Shown: one piece after another, positions 34,481-43,027 of the stretch
Layout: every line of letters begins with the position of its first letter
How positions within the stretch are numbered: position 1 is the first letter of the stretch
Assembly: GCF_020297365.1 (NCBI RefSeq)
Contig: NZ_JAIXIG010000006.1
Span: 62,001 to 126,000, forward strand
Length of the DNA: 64,000 nt
From: Curtobacterium oceanosedimentum
Lineage (GTDB): Bacteria > Actinomycetota > Actinomycetes > Actinomycetales > Microbacteriaceae
Reading direction: 5' to 3'
Translations under genes and position numbers: made by a program
The notes under the pieces: generated by a model
The model's input: the letters and a program-made list of their open reading frames with translations, nothing else
Database searches by the model: none
Told to the model about the DNA's origin: nothing

Positions 34481-37400
34481 ATGCGCCTGTTGATCGAGCT
34501 CGACGACCGACGTGAAGCGGTCGAGGTCGACGGGTGGTCCGGCGCGTCCTCGCTGGGGGAGCTCATCGCGGCGGCGATCGGCGTCGAACTCCCTGCCGAG
34601 ACGACCCTCGCGGTCGACGGTCACCGCACCAGTGCGGCGACCCCACTGCGTGACCTCGTCCTGCTCGAGGGTTCCCGCATCGGCCGCTCACCGCAGGAGC
34701 GGCCGCAGACGGTCGACGGGTGGAGCGTCACGCTCGCCGGGGGACTCGACGCCGGTCTCGTCGTGCCGGTCACGCGCAGTCGGAAGCTGATCGTGGGCCG
34801 GGCACCGCAGGCCGACGTCGTGCTGCCCACGGAGAGCGCCTCGTGGGAGCACTGCACGATCGAGCGCGAGGACGACGGGATCCGGGTGCGCGACGCCGGT
34901 TCGACGAACGGCACGGTGATCGCTGGCGAACGCATCGACGCCGACGGCGTCCTGCTCACCGGCACCACGAGCGTCATCGTGGGCGGAGCCGTGCTCCTGG
35001 TCCGCCCGGAGCTGGACGAGGTCCCCGTGCCGGCCGCAGGCTCGCTGGCGAACCTGACCCCTGCATCGACCGCTCCGTTCAACCGCCCACCCCGAGCCGG
35101 GCGGAACACCGACACCGAGACCGTCGACCCACCGGCCAGGCGCGAGGTCCCGCAGGCCTCGAAGTTCAGCTGGATCACGGTCGCGGCGCCACTGGTGCTC
35201 GCCGGCGCGATGGTGCTCCTGCTCGGCGACGCCCGCTTCGCGCTGTTCGCGCTGCTGTCGCCGGTCACCGCGATCGGCATGTGGTTCGAACAGAAACACC
35301 GCCGCGCGAAGAACCTGAAGGAGGAGGACACCCGCTTCGCCGAGGCGGTGGAGTCCTTCCGGGGCGAGATCGCCGAGGCCGCAGCGGTCGAGGCCGCCCG
35401 CAGGCAGGAACTCGTCCCCGACCCGGCCACCGTCGTCCGCCGGGCCGAGCTCCCCACCACCCTGCTGTGGCAGCGGCGCTCGGACGACGCCGACTTCCTC
35501 AGTCTCCATGCCGGCACGGGTGATGCACCGTGGCGCCCCGGGCTCGATCAGCGCGCGGCGTCGACCAGGCTCGAGGACGAGGCGAAGGCGGCCATCGCGG
35601 ACAGCCGCCTCACCGCGGCACCCGTGGTGACCGACCTGTCCGACGCGGGCGTCGTCGGGATCGTCGGCGACCGCGACGGCGCGCTCGCGCTGGCGCGCAG
35701 CCTGCTCACGCAGGCCACCGTGCACTGCGGCCCCGCGGACGTGACGGTGGGTGTCTTCTGCGACGCGGGCCGTGCGGACGACTGGAGCTGGGCCTCCTGG
35801 TTGCCGCACGCGCGAGTGGCGGGGAGCAGCACCGGAGCCCGCTGGATGTCGGCGCAGCGTGACCAGAGCGCGGCGATGCTGCGCGGGTTGCGGGAGTCGC
35901 TCGACGACCTGCCGACCCCGAACCTGCTCGTCGTGGTCGACTCCGAGGTGCTCACCGAGGGCCGCGACGCACCCGCTCGGAACCTGCTCGGCGAGGGCCG
36001 CACGGTGCCCGGCCAGTCGCTGCGTCCCGGGGAACGACCCCGGCGGGTCAGCGGCATCGTCATCGCGACGAACGAGCAGCAGCTCCCCGCCGCGTGCACG
36101 TCGATCATCACCGTCGGTGCGGACGCCGCGGCCACGGTCTACCGACCGGAGGACCGGACCCGCGTCGAGGACGTCGTGCTCGCTGGTCTGAGCGTCGAGA
36201 CTGCCGAGCGCAGTGCCCGGAGTGTCGCGCACTTCGACGATCCGGAGCTCACGGTCCCCGGCGCGTCCCTTCCCTCGCTCGTCCGCCTGCCCGACCTGCT
36301 GTCCAGCGAGGGGATCCGCGCTGCCTGGGACACCCGCGCGGGGTTCTCGACCCCGATCGGTTCGTCGGAGAGCGGCGTCCTCGAGATCGACCTCGTCCGC
36401 GACGGACCGCACGGCCTGGTCGGCGGCACGACGGGATCGGGCAAGAGCGAGTTCCTGCGGTCGCTCGTCGCCGGGCTCGCAGCGCGGAACGACCCGACGC
36501 GCCTGAACTTCCTGCTCGTCGACTTCAAGGGCGGCGCCGCCTTCGCGGCGTGTGAGCGGCTGCCGCACACCATCGGCACGATCAGCAACCTCGACGAGCA
36601 GCTGGCCGACCGTGCGATCCGGGCACTCGAGGCCGAACTCGAACGGCGTCAGCGGGTCTTCGCCGCGGCCGGAGCCGACATCGACAACCTCGACGCCTAC
36701 CTGGCGACGAAGCCGGTCGAGCCGATGCCGCGTCTGCTCTTCGTCGTCGACGAGTTCGCGATGCTCGCGAAGGACTTCCCGGACGTGCTGACGTCGCTCG
36801 TCAGCATCGCGGCCGTCGGCCGCACGCTCGGCGTCCACATGATCCTGGCGACCCAGCGTCCGGCCGGTGTGGTCAGCGAGGACATCCTCGCGAACACCAA
36901 CATGCGGGTCGCCCTGCGGGTGCAGAGCCGCGAGGACTCGACGAACGTCATCGGTGTCCCGGCCGCCGCCGGCATCGGGCGGCAGCAGACCGGCCGCGCG
37001 TACGTGAAGCTCGGGCAGGACGACATCACCCCGGTGCAGACCGCCCTGGTCACCGGCCGCGCCCGCGACGAGCGTGCCGAGCAGCCGGTCTCCGTCCGGC
37101 CGACCGACGTGTTCGGTGTGCCCGCGCCGATGCCCGCCGCCGCTCCCACCGCGTCGGACGTCACCGACCTCGACCAGCTCATCGAGGCGATCGGGGAGGC
37201 CAACGAGGCCGCCGGGTACGCGCCGCCGCGACCGATCTGGCCCGAGGCACTCGGCGACCGCGTCGAGCTGTCCGCCCTGAGCGACCCACGACCCGGCACC
37301 GTCCCCGTCGCGCTCGCCGACGACCCGGACCACCAGCGACAGATCACGAGCGGGTGGGACCTCGACGAGGGCAACCTCATGCTCATGGGCATCCCCGGCA

Positions 37401-38698
37401 GCGGGACGAGCACGGCCCTCGCCACGATCGCGCTCCAGCTCGCTGCCGCGTCGAGCCCCGACGATCTCGACGTCCTGGTGCTCGACATGGGTCCGGGTGA
37501 CCTCGCTCCGCTCGCGCAGCTGCCGCACACGACCGCCTACGTCGGATCCGGTGCGGGCGCAGGGGAGCTGCAGACCCGGTTCCTGCGGCACCTCCGGGTC
37601 GAGCTCGAGCGTCGTCGCACGGCACCCGGTGGGCGCCGTGCCGTGGTGCTCATCGACGGGCTCGCCGCCCTGCGCGACGAGTTCCAGGACTTCGAGGGCC
37701 AGCAGCTGCTCGACGCCCTGTACCGCGTCTACGCCGAAGGACCCGCGCTCGGCATCTCGTTCGCGGTGTCGACGACCCGGGCCAAGGCGGTGCCGTCCGC
37801 GATGGACGAGGTCACCACGCAGAAGTGGATGTTCCGCCTGGCGGACCCCTACGACTACGCCTCGATCGGGGTCCGCCCCAAGGACGTCCCACCGCCGGTG
37901 CCCGGCCGCTTCATCGACTCGACGATGCGGTTGCAGTCGCACGTCGCCACCCCCGACGTGCCCCTCGCGGAGGCCGTCGCCGACGTCGCCCGCACCTGGT
38001 CCGGCGCCACCCCGAAGGCCAGCGCGGTCGGCCGCCTGCCCGACGCCGTCCTGGTCGACGAGCTCGGCGCCGGCGCGGTGTTCGCGGGGGAACCGTGGCG
38101 CATCCCGGTCGGGATCGCCGAGGACGACCTGCAGGCAGCGGCGCTCGAGGTCTACGACGGCGAGCACGTCCTGGTCGCGGGTCCCGCCCGCTCGGGCAAG
38201 TCGTCCGTCCTGCTGGCGCTGGCGGCCCTGGCCCGTGCTGCAGAGGGCGTCCGCCCGGCGGTCTGGGCGATCTGCGACCGTCGGTCACCGCTCGCCTCCG
38301 GCTCGTTCGACCGGATCGCCGTCGGCCCGGACGAGGTGCCCGCCCTGTTGGCCGGGCTGCGGCTCGAGCGCGGGCCGGTGTTGCTGCTCATCGACGACGC
38401 GGAGCGGTTCGACGACGGCGACCAGGCCATCGCGACGCTGCTCGCGACCGAGCGTCCCGGCCTCTGCGTCGTCGCGGCGGGTCGCTCGGCGGACCTCCGC
38501 TCGCTCTACAGCCACTGGACGCGAGCGGTCCGCAAGTCACGCTGCGGCGTGCTCCTGCAGCCGGACGTCGACTACGACGGCGAACTGCTCGGCGTCACGC
38601 TCCCACGCCGTGCGCCGGTCGCGTTGACCGTGGGCCGCGGGTACGCGTCCTCCGGCGGCGCCGTCCGCCTCGTGCAGACCGCGTCCGCCGGCAGCTGA
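34481..38698 (+). CDS. FHA-FtsK/SpoIIIE type VII secretion ATPase (EssC/EccC-like)
   Basis: The 1405-residue motor protein has an N-terminal ubiquitin-like/FHA part. The FHA domain, about residues 100-170, has LIVGRAPQADVVL, ASWEHCTI and AGSTNGTVI. Two membrane helices follow at about 229-268 (APLVLAGAMVLLL, LFALLSPVTAIGMWF), then three P-loop domains. Domain 1 has an intact Walker A GGTTGSGKSE near 648 and LLFVVDEFAML. Domain 2 has GIPGSGTST near 970, with the catalytic Lys replaced by Thr. Domain 3 has GPARSGKSS near 1234 and LLLIDDAERF. N-terminal FHA plus three ATPase modules is the EssC plan; in EccC the modules lack FHA. It probably drives export of WXG100/RHS proteins. The ATG follows GAGGAGGACA. 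EccB, EccD, EccE and MycP are absent nearby. Confidence 0.88.
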   Translation: MRLLIELDDRREAVEVDGWSGASSLGELIAAAIGVELPAETTLAVDGHRTSAATPLRDLVLLEGSRIGRSPQERPQTVDGWSVTLAGGLDAGLVVPVTRSRKLIVGRAPQADVVLPTESASWEHCTIEREDDGIRVRDAGSTNGTVIAGERIDADGVLLTGTTSVIVGGAVLLVRPELDEVPVPAAGSLANLTPASTAPFNRPPRAGRNTDTETVDPPARREVPQASKFSWITVAAPLVLAGAMVLLLGDARFALFALLSPVTAIGMWFEQKHRRAKNLKEEDTRFAEAVESFRGEIAEAAAVEAARRQELVPDPATVVRRAELPTTLLWQRRSDDADFLSLHAGTGDAPWRPGLDQRAASTRLEDEAKAAIADSRLTAAPVVTDLSDAGVVGIVGDRDGALALARSLLTQATVHCGPADVTVGVFCDAGRADDWSWASWLPHARVAGSSTGARWMSAQRDQSAAMLRGLRESLDDLPTPNLLVVVDSEVLTEGRDAPARNLLGEGRTVPGQSLRPGERPRRVSGIVIATNEQQLPAACTSIITVGADAAATVYRPEDRTRVEDVVLAGLSVETAERSARSVAHFDDPELTVPGASLPSLVRLPDLLSSEGIRAAWDTRAGFSTPIGSSESGVLEIDLVRDGPHGLVGGTTGSGKSEFLRSLVAGLAARNDPTRLNFLLVDFKGGAAFAACERLPHTIGTISNLDEQLADRAIRALEAELERRQRVFAAAGADIDNLDAYLATKPVEPMPRLLFVVDEFAMLAKDFPDVLTSLVSIAAVGRTLGVHMILATQRPAGVVSEDILANTNMRVALRVQSREDSTNVIGVPAAAGIGRQQTGRAYVKLGQDDITPVQTALVTGRARDERAEQPVSVRPTDVFGVPAPMPAAAPTASDVTDLDQLIEAIGEANEAAGYAPPRPIWPEALGDRVELSALSDPRPGTVPVALADDPDHQRQITSGWDLDEGNLMLMGIPGSGTSTALATIALQLAAASSPDDLDVLVLDMGPGDLAPLAQLPHTTAYVGSGAGAGELQTRFLRHLRVELERRRTAPGGRRAVVLIDGLAALRDEFQDFEGQQLLDALYRVYAEGPALGISFAVSTTRAKAVPSAMDEVTTQKWMFRLADPYDYASIGVRPKDVPPPVPGRFIDSTMRLQSHVATPDVPLAEAVADVARTWSGATPKASAVGRLPDAVLVDELGAGAVFAGEPWRIPVGIAEDDLQAAALEVYDGEHVLVAGPARSGKSSVLLALAALARAAEGVRPAVWAICDRRSPLASGSFDRIAVGPDEVPALLAGLRLERGPVLLLIDDAERFDDGDQAIATLLATERPGLCVVAAGRSADLRSLYSHWTRAVRKSRCGVLLQPDVDYDGELLGVTLPRRAPVALTVGRGYASSGGAVRLVQTASAGS

Positions 38699-38720
38699 CC
38701 CCCACCAGGGCGCCGGAGAG

Positions 38721-38766
38721 CCGGACTGGAGGCCCGTGGCGGCGTCGCCACGCGCCTCCGGTCCGG
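38721..38766. terminator. hairpin after the EssC-like gene (repeated stem family)
   Basis: CCGGACTGGAGGC on the left pairs with GCCTCCGGTCCGG on the right around an inner GTGGC/GCCAC stem. It follows the ATPase stop by 22 bases and also faces the convergent kinase gene. Confidence 0.75.
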
Positions 38767-38780
38767 CGTGCGGTCACGCG

Positions 38781-38869
38781 ACGGACGCGCGCAGCCGCGG
38801 CCGGACGCGCGGAGCCGCGCAGCCGCGTGAGAGACGCGCGCAGCCGCCTGTCGGACGCGCTCAGTCGCG
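38781..38869. repeat. four imperfect tandem units between convergent genes
   Basis: Units of about 20-27 bases share GGACGCGCGCAGCCGC, at 38781, 38801, 38828 and 38849. The last unit runs over the stop codon of the kinase gene, so its C-terminal codons are part of the repeat. It has no coding potential of its own. Confidence 0.6.
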
Positions 38870-40864
38870 CGTCGTGATCCCGAAGGGCGAGCTCTCGAGG
38901 TTCGTGAAGTTCCCCACGGTCGCCCGGACGGTGCAGGACGGGGCGACGGACAGCGCGGTCACCACGAGCCCGTCGGACGACACGGCCAACGCGCCCGAGC
39001 AGCCGTCGGCGAACCGCACGCCGGACTCGCCGCCGGCCACGTCGACGAGCATCTGCGACGGGCGACCGCTGCTCGGACTGCGGTAGAGCGGGTTGAGCTC
39101 GTCGGCCCCGCTCGGCCAGACCGGCACCAGGGTCACCGGCAGGGCCGTCTGACTGACCGTCCGGTCGGGCGTGCGGACCTCGACGCCCTGCAGCCGCTGG
39201 ACCGGGTAGGCGGTCCCGCGCACGGAGTCGTCGTTCACGGCCGCGGTCGTCGCCTCGCCGACGCCGTCGAGCCAGGTCTGCAGCGCCGTGCCGTCCTCGA
39301 CGGACGCGAGCGGCACCGAGGCCTCGACCGTGACGTCCCCGCCGGCGGGGACCTCGACACCGGACAGGCTCCAGGCGCACGCGGTGTCCACGCCGGTCAG
39401 CGACGGCTGGTTGCGCTTCGCGGTGATGCCCTCGCCGGACCAGGTGACGGCCGGGCAGGACGCTCCCGATCCCGCACCGGGGAGCACCTCGAGGAACGGC
39501 CCGCCGAGGGCGGCCGCCTGTGCCGCGTACGTGATGCGCAGGTCGACGGTCCCCTTCGCCGGGTCGACGGTGGCGCGGCGGGTGGTGGCGAGACCGGTCG
39601 GCAACGGCCGGTCCTGCTGGTAGGCGTTGGCGGCCTGAGCGGTCGCGGTGCCGGCGCCCGGGGGCTTGCGGAGGGCTCCTGGCAGCCACACGACGCCGCC
39701 GACGACGAGTGCGGCAACGAGCACGACGCCGATGCCGCCGAACAGGAGGGCACGGTTCGTCAACCACTCGGGGCGGGTGAACCGGCGCGTCGGTCCGGGC
39801 GCAGCAGCCGGCGCGGCGGGCAGCGGCTGCCGCGCCATCGGCCGGATGACGGTCTGCGACCCGGCGGGACCGAGCTCCGGAAGCGGCCCGGCCACCGGTT
39901 CGTCGTCCGTGGTCACGGTGCCGCCCTGGTCGGTGTCGCCGGCGGGACGGATCCCCCGGACGACGGTCGCCGGACGCTCGACCTCGTCGAACGAGTCCGG
40001 GTCGCTGGAGGCGACCAGCGCGGGTGCCGACGCGAGGGAACGGGCGAGCCGACGCAGGGTCGCCGCCGCATCTGCGGCCGACGGACGGGCGTTCGGGTCC
40101 TTCGCGAGCAGCGCGGACACCGCCGACCACAGGGCATCGGGAACGTCGAGCGGCGGCGGGTTCGAGGTGACGTGTCGGTAGGCCACGGCGAAGTCCGTGC
40201 CGGGGCCGGCGAAGGGTGTGCGGCCGGACAGCAGCTCGTAGAGCATGACCCCGGCGCCGTAGACGTCGGCGGCCGGGCCGGAGCGGCCGTGGCTGATCGA
40301 CTCGGGCGCCATGTACTGCGGTGTGCCGAGGAGCCCGGTGGTCGTGCGCTCGCGTTCGGCGACGACCGACGCGATGCCGAAGTCGGTGACCCGGACGTCC
40401 CCGGTGGCGCCGGGAGCCCAGGTGGTCTGGAGCAGCACGTTGTCGGGCTTGACGTCACGGTGGGTGACGTCCTGCTCGTGCGCCGCGGCGAGGGCGTCGA
40501 GGGTCTCCGCGGTGATGGTCAGGGCGTCCCGCGGCGTGAGCGGTCCGCTCGCGGCGAGCAGGTCGCGCGCGGAACCGCCGGGTACCAGGTCCATGACGAT
40601 CGCGAGCCGGTCGCCCTCGACGACCAGGTCGCGGACGCGCACGATGGACGGGTGCTGCAGCGCGAGGAGCACCGAGCGTTCGCGGACGAATCGCTCGACG
40701 ATCTGCGGGTCGGCGGCGAGCTCGGCGCGCAGGAGCTTCGCGGCGAAGGGCTCGCCGGTGGCGGTGTACTCGACCCGCCAGACCTCACCGGTGGCACCGG
40801 TCCCGAGCAGCTCGACCAGCCGGTACGACGCGCCGAGCGGCTCACCCTGACCGTACTGCGCCAC
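38861..40864 (-). CDS. receptor-type serine/threonine protein kinase
   Basis: The 667-residue PknB-like kinase has a complete cytosolic catalytic domain: glycine loop GTGATGEV at 21-28, Lys43 in AAKLL, HRDVKPDN with catalytic Asp137, DFG at 161-163, and a GTPQYMAPES activation segment. A juxtamembrane region rich in Pro/Ala is followed by one membrane helix (LLFGGIGVVLVAALVVGGVV, near 375-395). About 260 extracytoplasmic residues without PASTA repeats contain cysteines (SCPAVTWSG, TACAWSLSG, FADGCSGAL). It is convergent with the FHA-containing ATPase, whose FHA domain could read its phosphothreonines. That link is inferred from proximity. The start is GTG. Confidence 0.92.
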   Translation of the reverse strand: MAQYGQGEPLGASYRLVELLGTGATGEVWRVEYTATGEPFAAKLLRAELAADPQIVERFVRERSVLLALQHPSIVRVRDLVVEGDRLAIVMDLVPGGSARDLLAASGPLTPRDALTITAETLDALAAAHEQDVTHRDVKPDNVLLQTTWAPGATGDVRVTDFGIASVVAERERTTTGLLGTPQYMAPESISHGRSGPAADVYGAGVMLYELLSGRTPFAGPGTDFAVAYRHVTSNPPPLDVPDALWSAVSALLAKDPNARPSAADAAATLRRLARSLASAPALVASSDPDSFDEVERPATVVRGIRPAGDTDQGGTVTTDDEPVAGPLPELGPAGSQTVIRPMARQPLPAAPAAAPGPTRRFTRPEWLTNRALLFGGIGVVLVAALVVGGVVWLPGALRKPPGAGTATAQAANAYQQDRPLPTGLATTRRATVDPAKGTVDLRITYAAQAAALGGPFLEVLPGAGSGASCPAVTWSGEGITAKRNQPSLTGVDTACAWSLSGVEVPAGGDVTVEASVPLASVEDGTALQTWLDGVGEATTAAVNDDSVRGTAYPVQRLQGVEVRTPDRTVSQTALPVTLVPVWPSGADELNPLYRSPSSGRPSQMLVDVAGGESGVRFADGCSGALAVSSDGLVVTALSVAPSCTVRATVGNFTNLESSPFGITTRD

Positions 40865-40912
40865 GCGTTCCCCGATCCCCCCGATGGTCGACCCCTCGCC
40901 GACGACGCAATG

Positions 40913-41725
40913 TTACCGGCCGGACTGCGACGGCGCCGCGTACTGCACGTCGATCGCGTACTGCGTGAAGCCCGACCGTCGGTAGAGCGCGAGCGCCGGC
41001 TCGTTGTCCCCCTCGACGTACAGCGCGGCGGCGGTGAGCCCACGTCCGGTCAGCCGAGCGGTCCCGGCGCGCATGAGCACCCCGCCCAACCCCTGCCCCT
41101 GCAGGTCCGGACGCACGGCGACGGCGTAGAACTCGCCGACGCCGTCCTCGACCTTGAGCCAGCACGAGCCGGCCAGCGTCCCCGCGGCGTCGCGGAGCAG
41201 CAGCAGGTCCTCGCCGGCGAACCAGGCGTCGGCTTCGCGGGCGTGCAGGTCGTCCAGGGTCATCCGCCCCTGCTCGGGGTGGTGTGCGAAGGCGGCAGCG
41301 TTCAGGGCGAGCCACTCGGTCTCGTCGTCGGTGCCCGGTCGGAACGCCGACAGGTCGTAGCCGTCGGGCACTCGGACGTCGGGAGCGGCCTCGGCGATCG
41401 GCGCACGCAGCTGCAGCAGGGTCCGGACGGCGTGCCAGCCGAACCGGTCGGCCAGTGCCCGGGCTGCCGGGTGGTCGCCGTGTGCCCAGGCGAGCCGGGG
41501 AGCGGCCCCGCCGCCCAGGGCGAGCGCCTGCGTCACGAGCGCGGTGCCGGTGCCGCGCCCACGGGCCTCCCGGGCGACCACGAGCTCCAGCTCGCCGTCG
41601 CGGACGACCGCGACGCCGTCGCCGTGCTCGAGCACGGTCGCGCGACCCGCGCGCACGTCGACCAGCGTCTGGTCGGAGAACGGCGGTGCCTCGTCGGGCA
41701 CGACGAACCGCGTGAGGTCGGCCAC
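40913..41725 (-). CDS. mshD: mycothiol synthase
   Basis: The 270-residue protein has two GNAT folds in tandem. The N-terminal half contains VVAREARGRGTGTALVTQAL and the C-terminal half EFYAVAVRPDLQGQGLGGVL, the acetyl-CoA-binding loop, followed by ALYVEGDNEPALALYRRSGF. MshD acetylates Cys-GlcN-Ins in the last step of mycothiol synthesis, so the organism should use mycothiol. The GTG start shares a base with the stop of glnR (TAGTG), giving a coupled glnR-mshD pair, as these genes are also ordered in mycobacteria. The length is slightly below the usual 290-320. Confidence 0.9.
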   Translation of the reverse strand: MADLTRFVVPDEAPPFSDQTLVDVRAGRATVLEHGDGVAVVRDGELELVVAREARGRGTGTALVTQALALGGGAAPRLAWAHGDHPAARALADRFGWHAVRTLLQLRAPIAEAAPDVRVPDGYDLSAFRPGTDDETEWLALNAAAFAHHPEQGRMTLDDLHAREADAWFAGEDLLLLRDAAGTLAGSCWLKVEDGVGEFYAVAVRPDLQGQGLGGVLMRAGTARLTGRGLTAAALYVEGDNEPALALYRRSGFTQYAIDVQYAAPSQSGR

Positions 41726-42408
41726 TACTGGCCCGCCAGGCGCTCGGCCTCGTCGTCGTGGACGTTGAAGCGGTACCCGACGTTGCGGACCGTGCCGATG
41801 AGCGACTCGAGGTCGCCGAGCTTCGCGCGGAGTCGCCGGACGTGCACGTCGACCGTGCGCGTGCCGCCGAAGTAGTCGTATCCCCAGACCTCGCTGAGCA
41901 GCTGCTCGCGGGTGAAGACGCGGGACGGGTGCGTCGCGAAGAAGCGCAGGAGCTCGAACTCCTTGAACGTCAGGTCGAGCGGCCGGCCGCGCACCTTGGC
42001 CGAGTAGCTGGCCTCGTCGATGACGACGCCGGACGCCTGGATCTTCGAGCTCGTCTGGCCCTTCGCCCCACGGCCGGCCGACAGGCGGATGCGGGCGTCG
42101 ATCTCGGCGGGTCCGGCGCTCTCGAGCACGACGTCGTCGACGTTCCAGTCGCTGGTGACCGCGGTCAACCCGCCCTCGGTGACGACGAGCACGATCGGGG
42201 TGGTCGACCCCGACGAGGCGAGGATCTTGCACAGGGCCTTCGCGCTCACCAGGTCGGTGCGGGCGTCGACGAACATCAGGTCGCTCTGCGGGGCGTTCAC
42301 CAGCTGCGCGGCCTCGGCGGGCACGTGGCGGATCCGGTGGCTCAGGAGGCCCAGGCTCGGCAGGACGTCTCCGGGCGCGGTCGAGGTGAGTACCAGGAGC
42401 TGTGCCAC
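41725..42408 (-). CDS. glnR: OmpR-family nitrogen regulator GlnR
   Basis: The 227-residue protein has an atypical receiver at residues 1-115 ([52 protein letters not shown]). The DNA-binding winged helix is at about 135-220: [56 protein letters not shown]. These are characteristic of GlnR, the orphan actinobacterial regulator of nitrogen assimilation, which works without a partner kinase. The GTG start follows a strong GGAGGTCCT site. It sits directly before mshD. Confidence 0.85.
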   Translation of the reverse strand: MAQLLVLTSTAPGDVLPSLGLLSHRIRHVPAEAAQLVNAPQSDLMFVDARTDLVSAKALCKILASSGSTTPIVLVVTEGGLTAVTSDWNVDDVVLESAGPAEIDARIRLSAGRGAKGQTSSKIQASGVVIDEASYSAKVRGRPLDLTFKEFELLRFFATHPSRVFTREQLLSEVWGYDYFGGTRTVDVHVRRLRAKLGDLESLIGTVRNVGYRFNVHDDEAERLAGQ

Positions 42409-42484
42409 AGGACCTCCGGAGGTGGATGACGTCGTGGAGACATCCTAGTGATGTGCGGGAACGGCCCACCCGGCCGGACGGACC

Positions 42485-42518
42485 GCGCGGTGCGGCGCTC
42501 GGTGCCGCCGCACCGCGC
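42485..42518. other. orphan hairpin in the divergent glnR/membrane-protein gap
   Basis: A 12-base perfect stem GCGCGGTGCGGC with its complement encloses a 10-base loop. It lies between divergent genes, where a terminator is not expected; a second small palindrome (GCTCGG-CA-CCGAGC) follows near 42545. It could be a regulatory structure or a relic. No function is assigned. Confidence 0.4.
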
Positions 42519-42604
42519 CGTGCCACGACCGCCGCCGCCACGCGCTCGGCACCGAGCAGGCGGCCTGCTCCGTCCCGCCGCGCCCGCCTGCCATGATGGG
42601 ACGC

Positions 42605-42886
42605 GTGACCGAGCCCGCGCACCCCACCGACCAGCGTCGCCTCCAGCTGACGTCCGTCCTGCCGGTCTGGGTGCTCGCTGTCGTCGGAGCGGTGCTCGTG
42701 CTGGCGCTGGCGCAGCGCGATGCGTTCGCCTGGCTGCTGCTCGTCTTCGTCGCCTGCGTGATGGTGAGCTTCGTGCTGCAGCTCATCACCGCGACGAAGG
42801 ACGGCCTGGTCGAGCGGATCAGCATCGCGTCGTCCGGGGCCTTCGTCGTCGTCCTGGTCACCGCCGTGGTGCTCCTGGCGCGTTGA
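42605..42886 (+). CDS. small membrane protein
   Basis: The 93-residue protein from the GTG at 42605 (VTEPAHPTDQRRLQL) has three hydrophobic segments: LPVWVLAVVGAVLVLALA, AWLLLVFVACVMVSFVLQLI and GAFVVVLVTAVVLLA. An in-frame ATG at 42593 would add four residues, and the choice is uncertain. The family is unrecognised, but the form and position (between glnR and an actinobacterial FABP-like/YgfZ cluster) look conserved. It may be co-regulated with the 38-residue membrane protein that follows. Confidence 0.7.
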   Translation: MTEPAHPTDQRRLQLTSVLPVWVLAVVGAVLVLALAQRDAFAWLLLVFVACVMVSFVLQLITATKDGLVERISIASSGAFVVVLVTAVVLLAR

Positions 42887-42897
42887 GCGGAGCCGCG

Positions 42898-42903
42898 TAG
42901 ACT
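42898..42903 (+). promoter_or_regulatory. -10 element (TAGACT) of a probably leaderless promoter
   Basis: TAGACT ends seven bases before the ATG at 42911, with no ribosome-binding site between. The identical hexamer and spacing occur before gpmA. Confidence 0.55.
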
Positions 42904-42910
42904 CCGCAGC

Positions 42911-43027
42911 ATGGATTCGCTGCTTGCGCTCGAGCTCTTCTACGTGGGCCTCCTCGGCCTGGCGTCGCTCGCGATCGCGTTCATCTCGGTGGTCGTCGTC
43001 GTGAAGCTGTTCAAGGGCCAGCGTTGA
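42911..43027 (+). CDS. 38-residue single-helix membrane protein
   Basis: The product is MDSLLALELFYVGLLGLASL then AIAFISVVVVVKLFKGQR. It is one long hydrophobic helix with an acidic residue near the N-terminus and a basic end, so it should span the membrane once. It has its own TAGACT element at leaderless spacing. Its stop overlaps the TTG start of the next gene by four bases (TTGA), so it leads a three-gene unit with the nitrobindin-like and YgfZ-like genes. Small size makes it easy to miss. Confidence 0.7.
   Translation: MDSLLALELFYVGLLGLASLAIAFISVVVVVKLFKGQR

Noticed and set aside
38781..38869. CRISPR or origin iterons
   Set aside because: Units vary in length, are contiguous and GC-rich, with no spacers and no replication genes nearby.
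40172..41875. 567-codon plus-strand frame over the kinase and mshD
   Set aside because: Antisense shadow of two confident minus-strand genes.
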